From the NCBI GenBank assembly GCA_035291905.1, contig DATDRF010000005.1:1-6200 (forward strand): a DNA stretch of 6,200 nt, in the 5' to 3' direction. The notes under the pieces are model-generated. The model did not search any database. It was not told the origin of the DNA and saw nothing but the letters and a program-made list of their open reading frames with translations. Below, piece after piece: positions 1-6,200 of the stretch. This DNA is from JACPLA01 sp035291905. Lineage in GTDB: Bacteria > Bacteroidota > Ignavibacteria > UBA10030. A program made the position numbers and the translations under genes. How positions within the stretch are numbered: the first letter of the stretch is position 1; each line of letters begins with the position of its first letter.

Positions 1-3
1 CAT

Positions 4-19
4 TTGTCTACTGAGACAA
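4..19. repeat. Small hairpin TTGTCT-ACTG-AGACAA
   Basis: A perfect 6-bp inverted repeat with a 4-base loop at the window edge, downstream of the glycosidase. No U-run is seen on either strand next to it, so a terminator call is not supported. The rest of 1-33 shows nothing recognisable. Confidence 0.25.
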
Positions 20-33
20 CAAGAAGAAAGCAT

Positions 34-116
34 AACACGGAGAACACAAAGGAGGCACAGAGAACACGGAGAGCTTTACCTCTGTGATCTCTGTGTCTCT
101 CGGTGCTCTCTGTGTA
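34..116. repeat. Imperfect inverted repeat of AACACGGAG / CTCTGTG units
   Basis: The left arm (about 34-73) contains AACACGGAG twice (34-42 and 63-71), AACACAAAG (43-51) and GCACAGAG (55-62). The right arm (about 79-116) carries four complementary units: CTCTGTGAT (80-88), CTCTGTGT (89-96), CTCGGTGCT (99-107) and CTCTGTGTA (108-116). The arms pair over roughly 38 bases with a few mismatches and a loop of about five bases (CTTTA). It begins 12 bases past the glycosidase stop codon and so falls in its 3' untranslated region. It is likely a dispersed intergenic palindrome that may also act as a transcript-end structure. Confidence 0.7.
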
Positions 117-128
117 ATATTTTTGATT

Positions 129-2675
129 TTACTTCACGCGAATCTCCATCACTCTTCGCACAAACTCTCCCGGGGGACCGCTCTGCATTTTGAAATTTAC
201 CGCGCTCCCACTCACGCTTCCCCCCCTTACTTCTGCAATAGTCTGCGGGTTGATGAGCTTCAGGTCATAGGTCTCGCCGGCTAATCCATCGACCGTTACC
301 GTCAACTGCTTTCCTTTCCATTCCGTCGAAACGATCTTCAGTCCTTTGTTAGCATCACCTGTGCGAGTTGTGATTTCGGGCGGGAGAAGCTCAAGTCCGC
401 CTTCGTACTGAATTTGCAGCATTTTCTCACCAAGGATTTGAGTCTCAATCCTCACCTGGGAATCCCGGAATGATCCTTTTGTATCTGTTGACGGTCCGGT
501 CGCTCCTTGAGCGATCACTCTTGTCGATGGCGATATGCGTTGACGGAACATGAGGTTGTATGGCATTTTGCTCTGCGTTGTCAGCTTCCATGTTTTCATT
601 TTTCCGTCATCGCTGAACTCGAACGAAAAATAATCGTTCCCAACCCGGTACCGATCGATTTTCAGAGTTTTCCAATCGGCAGGCAGCTGCGGCGAAAACC
701 AGATCGTGCGTGATGCGGCATCTGCCTCCAATCCGAGAAGCCCGCGGACAAACGGCATTACCACACCGGCGGTACAGAATCCCTGGTGGGCCACCGCCTC
801 CTGCGGCCAAATATTGTGTGTCCCTGAAAAGACTTCCGTAACGAACCCAAGAGCATTGTCGAACGTATGACGCACAGATGCCATGAGGGAATTGTACCCC
901 TGCAGTGAGTATCCATGCTTGTATTGCGCCGTCGCAACCCAGCTCGTCAGGAACGGCCACACGGCGCCGTAATTGTAGTTTAGCGCCTCATAGTACGAGC
1001 TCTTGTTCGAAATACTTCGGATTCCCCAGTCGGTTGTGAGTTCGGCCGAGTTTAGTTTCATCAGTGATTGTTTGCTGCGTTCGGGGTCGGCCAGTTCCCA
1101 TTGCAGTCCAACCGAACTCCACGGCGAGACGATCTCGACATGCTCCCCTTTCGCAGTGATTGCGTAGGCGTATTGTTTGTTCTTTTCATCCCAGAACTTG
1201 TCGTTGAAGCTCTTTGAGGATTTCGCGGCGTAGACGGACGCTTTCTTTTCGTACTCGGCGTCTCCGACAGCCTTTGCCAGAACCTGCATCGCGTTCGAAG
1301 CGCGGACCCAGACCGCGGCAGTGTAGACATCCGATTGAATGTCGACAAGGGGTCCATATTCGCTCGCTCCCAGGCCTGCTTTCTTGTTGTCCATCAGCCC
1401 ATCCCCATTCTCATCCGTTGAAATGGACCATTCGTACGCCCTCTTGATCGATGTCCAGCTTTTCTTCACGAACTCCTGATCGCCCGACATCCTGTAGTAA
1501 TCATACATTGAACAGATGTAGAACGGGCTCGTGTCTCCGTGAATGTAGGCATAGGGGTAATCCTTGAACCAGTTGATATATCCCGCCCCCTGGGAGAGCT
1601 CATGCGGCATTTTCCCGTCGTCCCGCTGCCATTTTTGTGTGAAGGCAAGCGCGTCGCGAACGGCTTCAAACGCCCCGTAGCTGTTCATGCTGAAGGAATT
1701 AATGTACGCGTCGCCGCCGAAAAACCATCCGAATCCCGGTCTTCCGCCCGTCCCCGAGGCACCAAGCCCGGCTACCATGCCGTAACCGAGATCGGGATTA
1801 TCGACCATGAGATTGTCATAGGCGACCTTGGCCCACTCGAGGGCCAGATTGATCTCCCTGACCGGCGTCTCAACCTGCATGGTGCTTGTGCGAAGCTTGC
1901 GATAATGTTCGACATTTTGCCGATACATCGCTTCGGGGTTCTGCACCAACCGTGTATAGATGGCCTTGATGCTGTCGCGGTCTCCTTTGCCTCCGGCAAG
2001 AATGATCGGAACGTATTTTCCCCGAACGGCTCCCGGATCCTTGATCTCGATCTTGAACTGATTCGGAACATCCGACAGCATGTGAGCCGGAGTGTAAGAG
2101 ATCCCCGAAGCCGCCGGTGACCCGATATACGCGGTATTCTTCCGCGTCGGCTCAGAAACCTGATATGCCTTGATGTCATCGAGCCAGCGTGCAGACTGCC
2201 CGCCTAGCCCTGCAGGCCACATCGGCTGAAGAATGGGCAAGAAACTGCACACGATCGTCAGCGGTTCTGTGGTGTTCACATCGAGAAGAACGTAAGCCCC
2301 CGGTTCATTGACCGGCGTAATGAAGATCGATCTCACCGTAAACGACTGATAGGTGTAAGTGAGGATCGTTGCCTCGGGTGTTGCATCGATCGTGCGAACA
2401 ACATCGCGTGCCCGGATCGCCTCCGTCGAACTGCCGATGAAGAACGAGAGCTCGCAGTTACGCACCAGCTTGAGCGGGTATGCCCACGCCTCGAACGATC
2501 CGCTTTCAAAGCCAAGGACTGCGAACTTCCGGCCTACCTTGTCAAAATAGGTCCCCGGCTGTGCCAGGCGCGAGAGTTTGATGTCATTCGGTTCAATCTT
2601 GAACGCGGGGATCAATCCGGCCTGTGCATGCAACATAGCCGGAATGAGGAATACAGCCAGAGCGATTTTTCTCAT
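129..2675 (-). CDS. Secreted (alpha/alpha)6 glycoside hydrolase, amylo-alpha-1,6-glucosidase / debranching-enzyme-like
   Basis: An 848-residue exported protein, predicted to hydrolyse an alpha-glycosidic bond in an oligosaccharide or glycan in the periplasm or outside the cell. Residues 1-19 are a Sec signal peptide: MRK, a hydrophobic core, then an AQA cleavage site before Gly20. There is no lipobox Cys. Residues about 20-260 look like an N-terminal beta-sandwich. Residues about 270-660 are the helical-barrel catalytic domain, with GFGWFFGGDAY (314-324), KMPHE (355-359), YIHGDTSPFY (377-386), NYNYGAVWPFLTSW (566-579) and WPQEAVAHQGF (623-633). Asp322 and Glu626 are the best catalytic candidates by position, which is inference. 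DENGDGLMDN (421-430) resembles a calcium-binding loop. Residues about 680-848 form a C-terminal beta domain. The chosen start gives a clean signal peptide behind a purine-rich ribosome site. The fold class is well supported. Substrate is not: a GH63-, GH125- or GH133-like activity is possible, and the GH38 neighbour hints at a mannose-containing substrate. Confidence 0.85.
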   Translation of the reverse strand: MRKIALAVFLIPAMLHAQAGLIPAFKIEPNDIKLSRLAQPGTYFDKVGRKFAVLGFESGSFEAWAYPLKLVRNCELSFFIGSSTEAIRARDVVRTIDATPEATILTYTYQSFTVRSIFITPVNEPGAYVLLDVNTTEPLTIVCSFLPILQPMWPAGLGGQSARWLDDIKAYQVSEPTRKNTAYIGSPAASGISYTPAHMLSDVPNQFKIEIKDPGAVRGKYVPIILAGGKGDRDSIKAIYTRLVQNPEAMYRQNVEHYRKLRTSTMQVETPVREINLALEWAKVAYDNLMVDNPDLGYGMVAGLGASGTGGRPGFGWFFGGDAYINSFSMNSYGAFEAVRDALAFTQKWQRDDGKMPHELSQGAGYINWFKDYPYAYIHGDTSPFYICSMYDYYRMSGDQEFVKKSWTSIKRAYEWSISTDENGDGLMDNKKAGLGASEYGPLVDIQSDVYTAAVWVRASNAMQVLAKAVGDAEYEKKASVYAAKSSKSFNDKFWDEKNKQYAYAITAKGEHVEIVSPWSSVGLQWELADPERSKQSLMKLNSAELTTDWGIRSISNKSSYYEALNYNYGAVWPFLTSWVATAQYKHGYSLQGYNSLMASVRHTFDNALGFVTEVFSGTHNIWPQEAVAHQGFCTAGVVMPFVRGLLGLEADAASRTIWFSPQLPADWKTLKIDRYRVGNDYFSFEFSDDGKMKTWKLTTQSKMPYNLMFRQRISPSTRVIAQGATGPSTDTKGSFRDSQVRIETQILGEKMLQIQYEGGLELLPPEITTRTGDANKGLKIVSTEWKGKQLTVTVDGLAGETYDLKLINPQTIAEVRGGSVSGSAVNFKMQSGPPGEFVRRVMEIRVK

Positions 2676-2679
2676 GAAT

Positions 2680-2688
2680 CTTCTCTCT
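2680..2688 (-). promoter_or_regulatory. Purine-rich ribosome binding site of the secreted glycosidase
   Basis: The coding strand reads AAGAGAGAAG followed by ATTC and then ATG at 2675. The GAG/GAAG core sits about 4-9 bases before the start. It is not a full AGGAGG but is close enough to support initiation at this Met, which also gives a clean signal peptide. Confidence 0.55.
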
Positions 2689-2699
2689 TAGATTCTAAG
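2687..2699. repeat. Short palindrome CTTAGA-T-TCTAAG before the glycosidase start
   Basis: A perfect 6-bp inverted repeat around one central base, starting 12 bases before the ATG and partly overlapping both the possible -10 box and the ribosome site. TCTAAGT also recurs at 2694-2700 and 2710-2716. It could be a small operator or a weak RNA hairpin, or chance in AT-rich sequence. Confidence 0.3.
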
Positions 2700-2726
2700 T
2701 ATTCAAACCTCTAAGTTCTTATTCAA
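2698..2726 (-). promoter_or_regulatory. Possible sigma-70-like promoter before the glycosidase
   Basis: On the coding strand there is TTGAAT (2726-2721), a spacer of exactly 17 bases, and AATACT (2703-2698). Each box matches four of six consensus bases (TTGACA, TATAAT). A transcript would start near 2690 and leave only about 15 bases of leader, just enough for the purine-rich ribosome site. The region is AT-rich, so a chance match is quite possible. If real, the glycosidase can be expressed apart from the permease. Confidence 0.25.
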
Positions 2727-2734
2727 GACCTTCG

Positions 2735-2770
2735 GGGCTAGTCGGAATAGCATTCCGACCTACAAGGCCC
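2735..2770. repeat. Intergenic hairpin with GTCGGAAT / ATTCCGAC stem
   Basis: GTCGGAAT (2741-2748) and ATTCCGAC (2752-2759) form a perfect 8-bp stem with a 3-base AGC loop. Outer GGGC (2735-2738) and GCCC (2767-2770) can pair as well, across unpaired bases. On the coding strand it lies between the permease stop and the glycosidase start. No U-run follows, so it is not a classical intrinsic terminator. It may be a REP-like palindrome, an mRNA-stabilising 3' structure, or a weak transcription barrier. Confidence 0.6.
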
Positions 2771-2775
2771 TCTCC

Positions 2776-2810
2776 TTCTGACCTCCGACTTCTGATCTCT
2801 GACCTCTGTC
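2776..2810. repeat. Degenerate heptamer tandem repeat, consensus YTCTGAC, five copies
   Basis: Five consecutive 7-base units are visible: TTCTGAC (2776-2782), CTCCGAC (2783-2789), TTCTGAT (2790-2796), CTCTGAC (2797-2803) and CTCTGTC (2804-2810). On the coding strand this reads as GTCAGAR-type units. The last copy overlaps two bases of the permease stop codon (2809-2811). The period is exact and the units differ at one or two positions each. It lies immediately downstream of the permease and forms part of the non-coding gap. Confidence 0.7.
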
Positions 2811-3630
2811 ACCGTTTCAGTCCCGTCAACGTAATCCCTCTCACAAAGTACTTCTGTGCGACGAGAAATACGATAATGATCGGAACCATGACAACCACCG
2901 CGGCGGCCATTTGATGAGGCCAGTCCGTGGTATAGAGGGTCGTGAAATTTGCAATGCCGACCTCCACCGTGCGCATATCGAGCCTATTTGTAACAAGGAG
3001 GGGCCAGAGAAAATCCTTCCAACTTCCCATAAACGCGAAGATTGCCAATGTGGCCAGCGCGGGCTTGGAGAGCGGCAGAATCACGCGCCAGAAGATGGAG
3101 AATTCCGACGCGCCGTCAATGCGCGCCGCATCCTCCAGGTCCCGGGGAATGGTCATGAAGAACTGACGAAGCAGAAATATTCCCCACACGCTTGAGATCG
3201 TCGGGGTGAAGAGCGCCCAGTAGGTGTTGATCCATCCGAATGTGCTGACAAGGAGAAACGACGGAATGATCGTGACGATGGCAGGGATCATCATCGTGCC
3301 GAGATACAGAGCGAAGAGCCGATCACGCCAGACAAACCGCAGCCGCGCAAAGGCATATGCGGCCATGGAACAGAAGAGCAATTGGCCCAGAACTGAGGCA
3401 CCGGCAACAATCGCCGTATTGAGGAAGAACCTCCCGAAGGGCTGAAGGTCCATCGCCTCGGCGAAGTTCGACCATTGAAACTCCGACGGGACGAATTTCG
3501 GGGGGTACTGATAGACTTCCAGGTCTGTCATGAGCGATGTGCCGAGCATCCAGAGGAACGGGAGCAACATCGACAGGGCCAGAAGCAGAAGCGCTCCGTA
3601 AAGGCCTATGTTCCCAAGCGATTTCAGCAT
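2809..3630 (-). CDS. Carbohydrate ABC transporter permease, MalG-like (CUT1 family)
   Basis: A 273-residue inner-membrane subunit of a binding-protein-dependent sugar importer. It would pair with a MalF-type permease, a periplasmic binding protein and a MalK-type ATPase, none of which lies in this window. About six hydrophobic helices are visible, near residues 8-30, 68-96, 104-127, 135-157, 190-213 and 238-260. The ATPase-contacting EAA loop is intact at 166-190, beginning EDAARIDGAS and ending LPLSKP. The C-terminus, QKYFVRGITLTGLKR, is the usual MalG-type ending. Length is normal for the family and there is no sign of damage. Its ATG shares one base with the TGA of the upstream alpha-mannosidase (TGATG), so the two are probably translated in a coupled way, and no strong Shine-Dalgarno is needed. 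The transported sugar cannot be read from the permease; a mannoside or other oligosaccharide is inferred from the neighbours. In CUT1 operons MalG usually follows MalF directly, so finding a hydrolase immediately upstream is a little unusual. Confidence 0.95.
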   Translation of the reverse strand: MLKSLGNIGLYGALLLLALSMLLPFLWMLGTSLMTDLEVYQYPPKFVPSEFQWSNFAEAMDLQPFGRFFLNTAIVAGASVLGQLLFCSMAAYAFARLRFVWRDRLFALYLGTMMIPAIVTIIPSFLLVSTFGWINTYWALFTPTISSVWGIFLLRQFFMTIPRDLEDAARIDGASEFSIFWRVILPLSKPALATLAIFAFMGSWKDFLWPLLVTNRLDMRTVEVGIANFTTLYTTDWPHQMAAAVVVMVPIIIVFLVAQKYFVRGITLTGLKR

Positions 3631-3632
3631 CA
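3628..3632 (-). promoter_or_regulatory. TGATG stop/start overlap between mannosidase and permease
   Basis: On the coding strand these five bases read TGATG. The mannosidase stop TGA and the permease start ATG share one A, at position 3630. Such overlaps usually mean that the ribosome terminating on the first gene re-initiates on the second. The sequence just upstream of the ATG (GAAGATTGAG) offers only a weak Shine-Dalgarno, which fits coupling. Confidence 0.85.
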
Positions 3633-6200
3633 GAACTCAATCTTCAGTGTCGTGACGCCGCTTTTCTTCGTTATGATCCTTAGGGTGTTCCTTTCGGGTT
3701 TCAGGGAATACCCGTCCTCTTCCAGTGCATTTGTTGTGACTGCCCTCTTCACCGGACGGGGCAACGTAAGAAGTGCCTCCGTTTCCACACCTACGGCATC
3801 GTACCACTGCACCACCCACGCGTTTGAATCCTCCGCCTTTTTCAGGGTCGTAAGAACCAGATTCGATGGTTCGAGTTTGACAAATGACTGAGATGCCGGA
3901 AGCGATCCGCGATGAACGCCTGCCGCCACGACGATCATTGGATTGTTGAATTCATATCCGCGCTGGACCGTCTTCGCAAGCTTCCACTGACCCGCATGCG
4001 GATAGAGAGAGTACTCGATCGAGTGTTTACCGCGGTCTGCGGTCGGATCGGGCCACTTGGGAGAGCGAAGAAGCGACAACCTCATGGTTGAGCCCTTGAT
4101 ATCGTATCCGTATTTGGCCCGGTTCAGCAGACTGACCCCATAGTCCTTTTGCGACAGATCGGCCCAGCGAATGCCGGCGACCTCCCATTTGGCGCTGTCG
4201 ACACTGTTCTTGCTTTCGGCAGGTCGCTGGATGCTTCCATAGGGGATCTCGTAACTTGCCGTCGCCGCACTTACGGAAACGGGGAAGGCAACCTTCAGCA
4301 TCGTCTTCTCTTCCCACCAGTCCACATCAGTTTTGAAGTCGATGCGATCCGAGCCGGAGATCAGAATAATATCCTGCGTAAAGAAGCTGGTGGGATAATT
4401 CTCCGTCGGAAACCCGGCGGAGGTGCCGGGCTTGCGGTATTCGCGCTTGAGTCTGAGAATCGTTCTCACGGGCCCATTCTCAACCACTTTGACGCCGACC
4501 AATCGGGACGGAAATTCCACACCGGTGAGTCCGATGTTCCAGGCATCCCAGGCGGAGGGTTTGTCCTCCAATAACTGCAGACGATTGGCCGGACCGCTCA
4601 GGAGCTCTCTTGAAGATCTCTTATCGATGATCGATGTGATCCACCCCGAAGCCGTGTCGATGACAACCTTGAAGTTCTCATTCTCCACCACTCCGATGCT
4701 CCACTTCAAAACAGACGGCGTTGGTTTTGGTTTCTGGGCTCTCAGGACATACGTTTTGTATCCCATCGATGGCACATTGGATGCCGGAAACAGGATTTCC
4801 CTCGTAAACCGATCGATCCGTACGATCTGCGATGTGATTTCCTTCCCTCCCTGTTCAAACACGGCATATTCCTTCTCGTCGCCTGTCGGAAGCGTGTAAT
4901 GAACGACCTCTGTCCGGGCCCATGACAATGGGTTGAAGACAACAAGCGGAGTCCCGTTCTTCACGGACGACGTATTCACCGATTTGGCGATCTGATCGAG
5001 CGATTTGTCCAATTCCATCCCGGCGATCTTCTGCGCTTCTGTGTGTGTTTCGGTGGCGTCGATGTACACCTCACGTATGCTCGAGCCGGGAAGAATATCA
5101 TGAAATTGATTGAAGAGCGTCAGCCGCCAGGCATCTTCTATTGCAGGTTGATTGTACATACCTCCCGCGAGTGTGGAGAGGGCCGAGAATTTTTCCGTGT
5201 TCGTCAGAAGAACTTCGCTTGTCCGATTGAACTTCTTCATCTTCGCCTGAGTGGTATACGTTCCCCTGTGGTACTCGAGATAAAGCTCGTCATTCCAGAC
5301 CGGAAGCGTCGAAAGATCCTGCTTCTTGAGCCAGTTAAGATACGAGGTTGTCGTCCCGTACTGAACGGTCGGATAAATCGTCGCCTGCTTCAGGCGGTCG
5401 ATCCGATCGAGCATCTCGTTGCTCGGTCCGCCTCCATGGTCTCCCACGCCGAAGAGCATGAGCATGTTTCTGTATCCCGTATTCGCCTCGAATTGTCTCA
5501 GCCAGTCGACGAGCGTGTAGGGATTGCTGATCTCGTTCACATAGTCAAAGGGGAAATAGCTCAGAATGCGCGAGCCGTCGGGAGAGTTCCACCAGAACAC
5601 CCGATGAGGAAAGACATTGGTGTCGTTCCAGCCGATCTTCTGCGTAATGAACGCATCGATGCCGGCCATTTGATAGAAAAGCGGCATGTTCCAGTTGTAA
5701 CCGAATGAATCGGGATTCCAGCCGATCTTGACGTCAACACCCAGCTCTTTCCTGAAGTATCGCTTTGCGTACAACAGATGCCGCATCCACGATTCACCGC
5801 CGGGAAGATTGCAGTCGGGTTCCACCCACATTCCGCCGATCACTTCCCATCGTCCGTCCTTTACCCTCTGCTGAATCCGTTTGTAGATATCGGGATACAT
5901 TGTCTGCATCCAATAGTAGTAAGCCGCCGCGCTCTGGGTGTAGGTGAAATCGGGACGGGAGTCCATCATGTTCAACACGGACGTAAACGTATTTTTTGCC
6001 ACTTCGACCGTCTCCCCTTCCCTCCAGAGCCACGCCGCGTCAATGTGAGCATTGGAGTCGAAGAAGAGAGTGAATCGTTTCGCGAATTCCGAAACAGACT
6101 TCAGCTCACTCTTCACCTTGTCGATCGACGCGATAAACCGGACCATATCACCGGACTCCAGCGCCTGAAGATCGACCTTTGTGGCGGCCTCCTGAAGGAG
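3630..6200 (-). CDS. Alpha-mannosidase, glycoside hydrolase family 38 (5' end beyond window)
   Basis: A retaining, zinc-dependent alpha-mannosidase that removes alpha-linked mannose from oligosaccharides or glycans. The frame stays open from the Met codon at 6144-6146 through the window edge for 18 further codons, so the gene is truncated here (856 codons visible). Numbering from that Met, the catalytic domain covers about 25-260. It has NAHIDAAWLW (32-41; zinc ligands His34 and Asp36), GGMWVEPDCNLPGGES (104-119), WNPDSFGYNW (143-152; Asp146 as nucleophile and zinc ligand) and GVGDHGGGP (233-241; Asp236 as likely acid/base). The helical middle domain follows at about 285-365, with ELYLEYHRGTYTTQ (287-300) and FNQFHDILPGS (345-355; His349 as fourth zinc ligand). 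A long beta-rich GH38 C-terminal region begins near FNPLSW (404-409). Residue roles come from comparison with Golgi mannosidase II. All key residues are present, so the enzyme should be active. Whether it is exported cannot be told without the missing N-terminus. Confidence 0.96.
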   Translation of the reverse strand, partial: LLQEAATKVDLQALESGDMVRFIASIDKVKSELKSVSEFAKRFTLFFDSNAHIDAAWLWREGETVEVAKNTFTSVLNMMDSRPDFTYTQSAAAYYYWMQTMYPDIYKRIQQRVKDGRWEVIGGMWVEPDCNLPGGESWMRHLLYAKRYFRKELGVDVKIGWNPDSFGYNWNMPLFYQMAGIDAFITQKIGWNDTNVFPHRVFWWNSPDGSRILSYFPFDYVNEISNPYTLVDWLRQFEANTGYRNMLMLFGVGDHGGGPSNEMLDRIDRLKQATIYPTVQYGTTTSYLNWLKKQDLSTLPVWNDELYLEYHRGTYTTQAKMKKFNRTSEVLLTNTEKFSALSTLAGGMYNQPAIEDAWRLTLFNQFHDILPGSSIREVYIDATETHTEAQKIAGMELDKSLDQIAKSVNTSSVKNGTPLVVFNPLSWARTEVVHYTLPTGDEKEYAVFEQGGKEITSQIVRIDRFTREILFPASNVPSMGYKTYVLRAQKPKPTPSVLKWSIGVVENENFKVVIDTASGWITSIIDKRSSRELLSGPANRLQLLEDKPSAWDAWNIGLTGVEFPSRLVGVKVVENGPVRTILRLKREYRKPGTSAGFPTENYPTSFFTQDIILISGSDRIDFKTDVDWWEEKTMLKVAFPVSVSAATASYEIPYGSIQRPAESKNSVDSAKWEVAGIRWADLSQKDYGVSLLNRAKYGYDIKGSTMRLSLLRSPKWPDPTADRGKHSIEYSLYPHAGQWKLAKTVQRGYEFNNPMIVVAAGVHRGSLPASQSFVKLEPSNLVLTTLKKAEDSNAWVVQWYDAVGVETEALLTLPRPVKRAVTTNALEEDGYSLKPERNTLRIITKKSGVTTLKIEF

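Noticed and set aside
116..130. Intrinsic terminator formed by the CTCTGTG hairpin plus the T-rich stretch after it
   Set aside because: The T-rich run follows the hairpin only on the plus strand, where no gene is transcribed toward it. On the coding strand the hairpin is followed by mixed sequence, so a terminator call for the glycosidase is not supported.
84..284. 66-residue plus-strand frame with a hydrophobic N-terminus (MISVSLGALCVIFLILL)
   Set aside because: It looks like a signal or membrane segment, but its start is made of the right arm of the CTCTGTG repeat and the rest is antisense to the glycosidase C-terminus. No ribosome site is apparent.
1539..2120. 193-residue open frame on the plus strand
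   Set aside because: Antisense to the glycosidase catalytic barrel, with no recognisable domain or convincing independent start signal. It is a shadow frame.
3637..3891. Short frames on both strands at the end of the GH38 gene
   Set aside because: They overlap the intact GH38 C-terminal coding region and have no independent features.
5436..5447. GVGDHGGGP in GH38 in place of the GHGDGGGGP seen in many Ams1-like enzymes, considered as a lost zinc ligand
   Set aside because: The His in that motif is not the fourth zinc ligand; by comparison with Golgi mannosidase II the ligand is His349 in FNQFHDILPGS. As I recall, GDHGGGP also occurs in a bacterial GH38 subgroup, so this looks like family variation rather than damage.
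5043..5708. 221-residue open frame on the plus strand
   Set aside because: It lies wholly antisense to the GH38 catalytic domain, whose motifs and active-site residues are in the minus frame. Its translation shows no recognisable domain.
6144..6146. Met codon at 6146 as the true start of the alpha-mannosidase
   Set aside because: The same frame continues without a stop to the window edge and reads as plausible helical protein sequence (ending ALESGD before the Met). No clear ribosome site precedes the Met, so the real start is probably off-window.
1..6200. CRISPR array, tRNA, rRNA, insertion sequence or phage genes
   Set aside because: No spaced direct repeats of CRISPR size, no cloverleaf-like or rRNA-like sequence, and no transposase, integrase or phage protein in any frame. 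Nearly all of the window is accounted for by three metabolic genes.

Overview
The window carries three genes, all on the minus strand, so transcription runs from high to low coordinates. In transcription order they are: a GH38 alpha-mannosidase whose 5' end lies beyond the right edge; a MalG-type permease of a sugar ABC transporter, whose start codon overlaps the mannosidase stop by one base; and, after a 133-bp repeat-rich gap, a secreted (alpha/alpha)6 glycoside hydrolase of the amylo-alpha-1,6-glucosidase / glycogen-debranching-like type. The long open frames on the plus strand are shadows of these genes.

Layout: 1-34 is non-coding with one small hairpin. 34-116 is an inverted repeat built from AACACGGAG / CTCTGTGT-like units. 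129-2675 is the secreted glycosidase. 2676-2808 is an intergenic gap holding a possible promoter, a perfect 8-bp-stem hairpin and a degenerate heptamer tandem repeat that runs into the permease stop codon. 2809-3630 is the permease. 3630-6200 is the mannosidase, which is in frame and open to the window edge.

Taken together this looks like part of a carbohydrate-utilisation locus for an alpha-mannose-containing glycan or glycoside. The exported glycosidase would trim substrate outside the inner membrane, the CUT1-type transporter would import products, and the GH38 enzyme would remove alpha-mannosyl residues. The cellular location of GH38 is unknown because its N-terminus is off-window. The MalF-type partner permease, the solute-binding protein and the ATPase are not in the window; the binding protein and MalF partner would be expected upstream, beyond 6200. 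The substrate is inferred from gene content only.

Organism: a bacterium of balanced base composition (about half G+C by eye). The cleavable Sec signal on a large glycosidase and the intergenic repeats (GTCAGA-type heptamers, CTCTGTG-type elements, GTCGGAAT hairpins) fit an environmental Gram-negative, possibly of the Bacteroidota/Ignavibacteriota or Acidobacteriota sphere. This is only an impression; nothing in the window settles the taxonomy. The coding content is ordinary. The least explained material is the three kinds of intergenic repeat.
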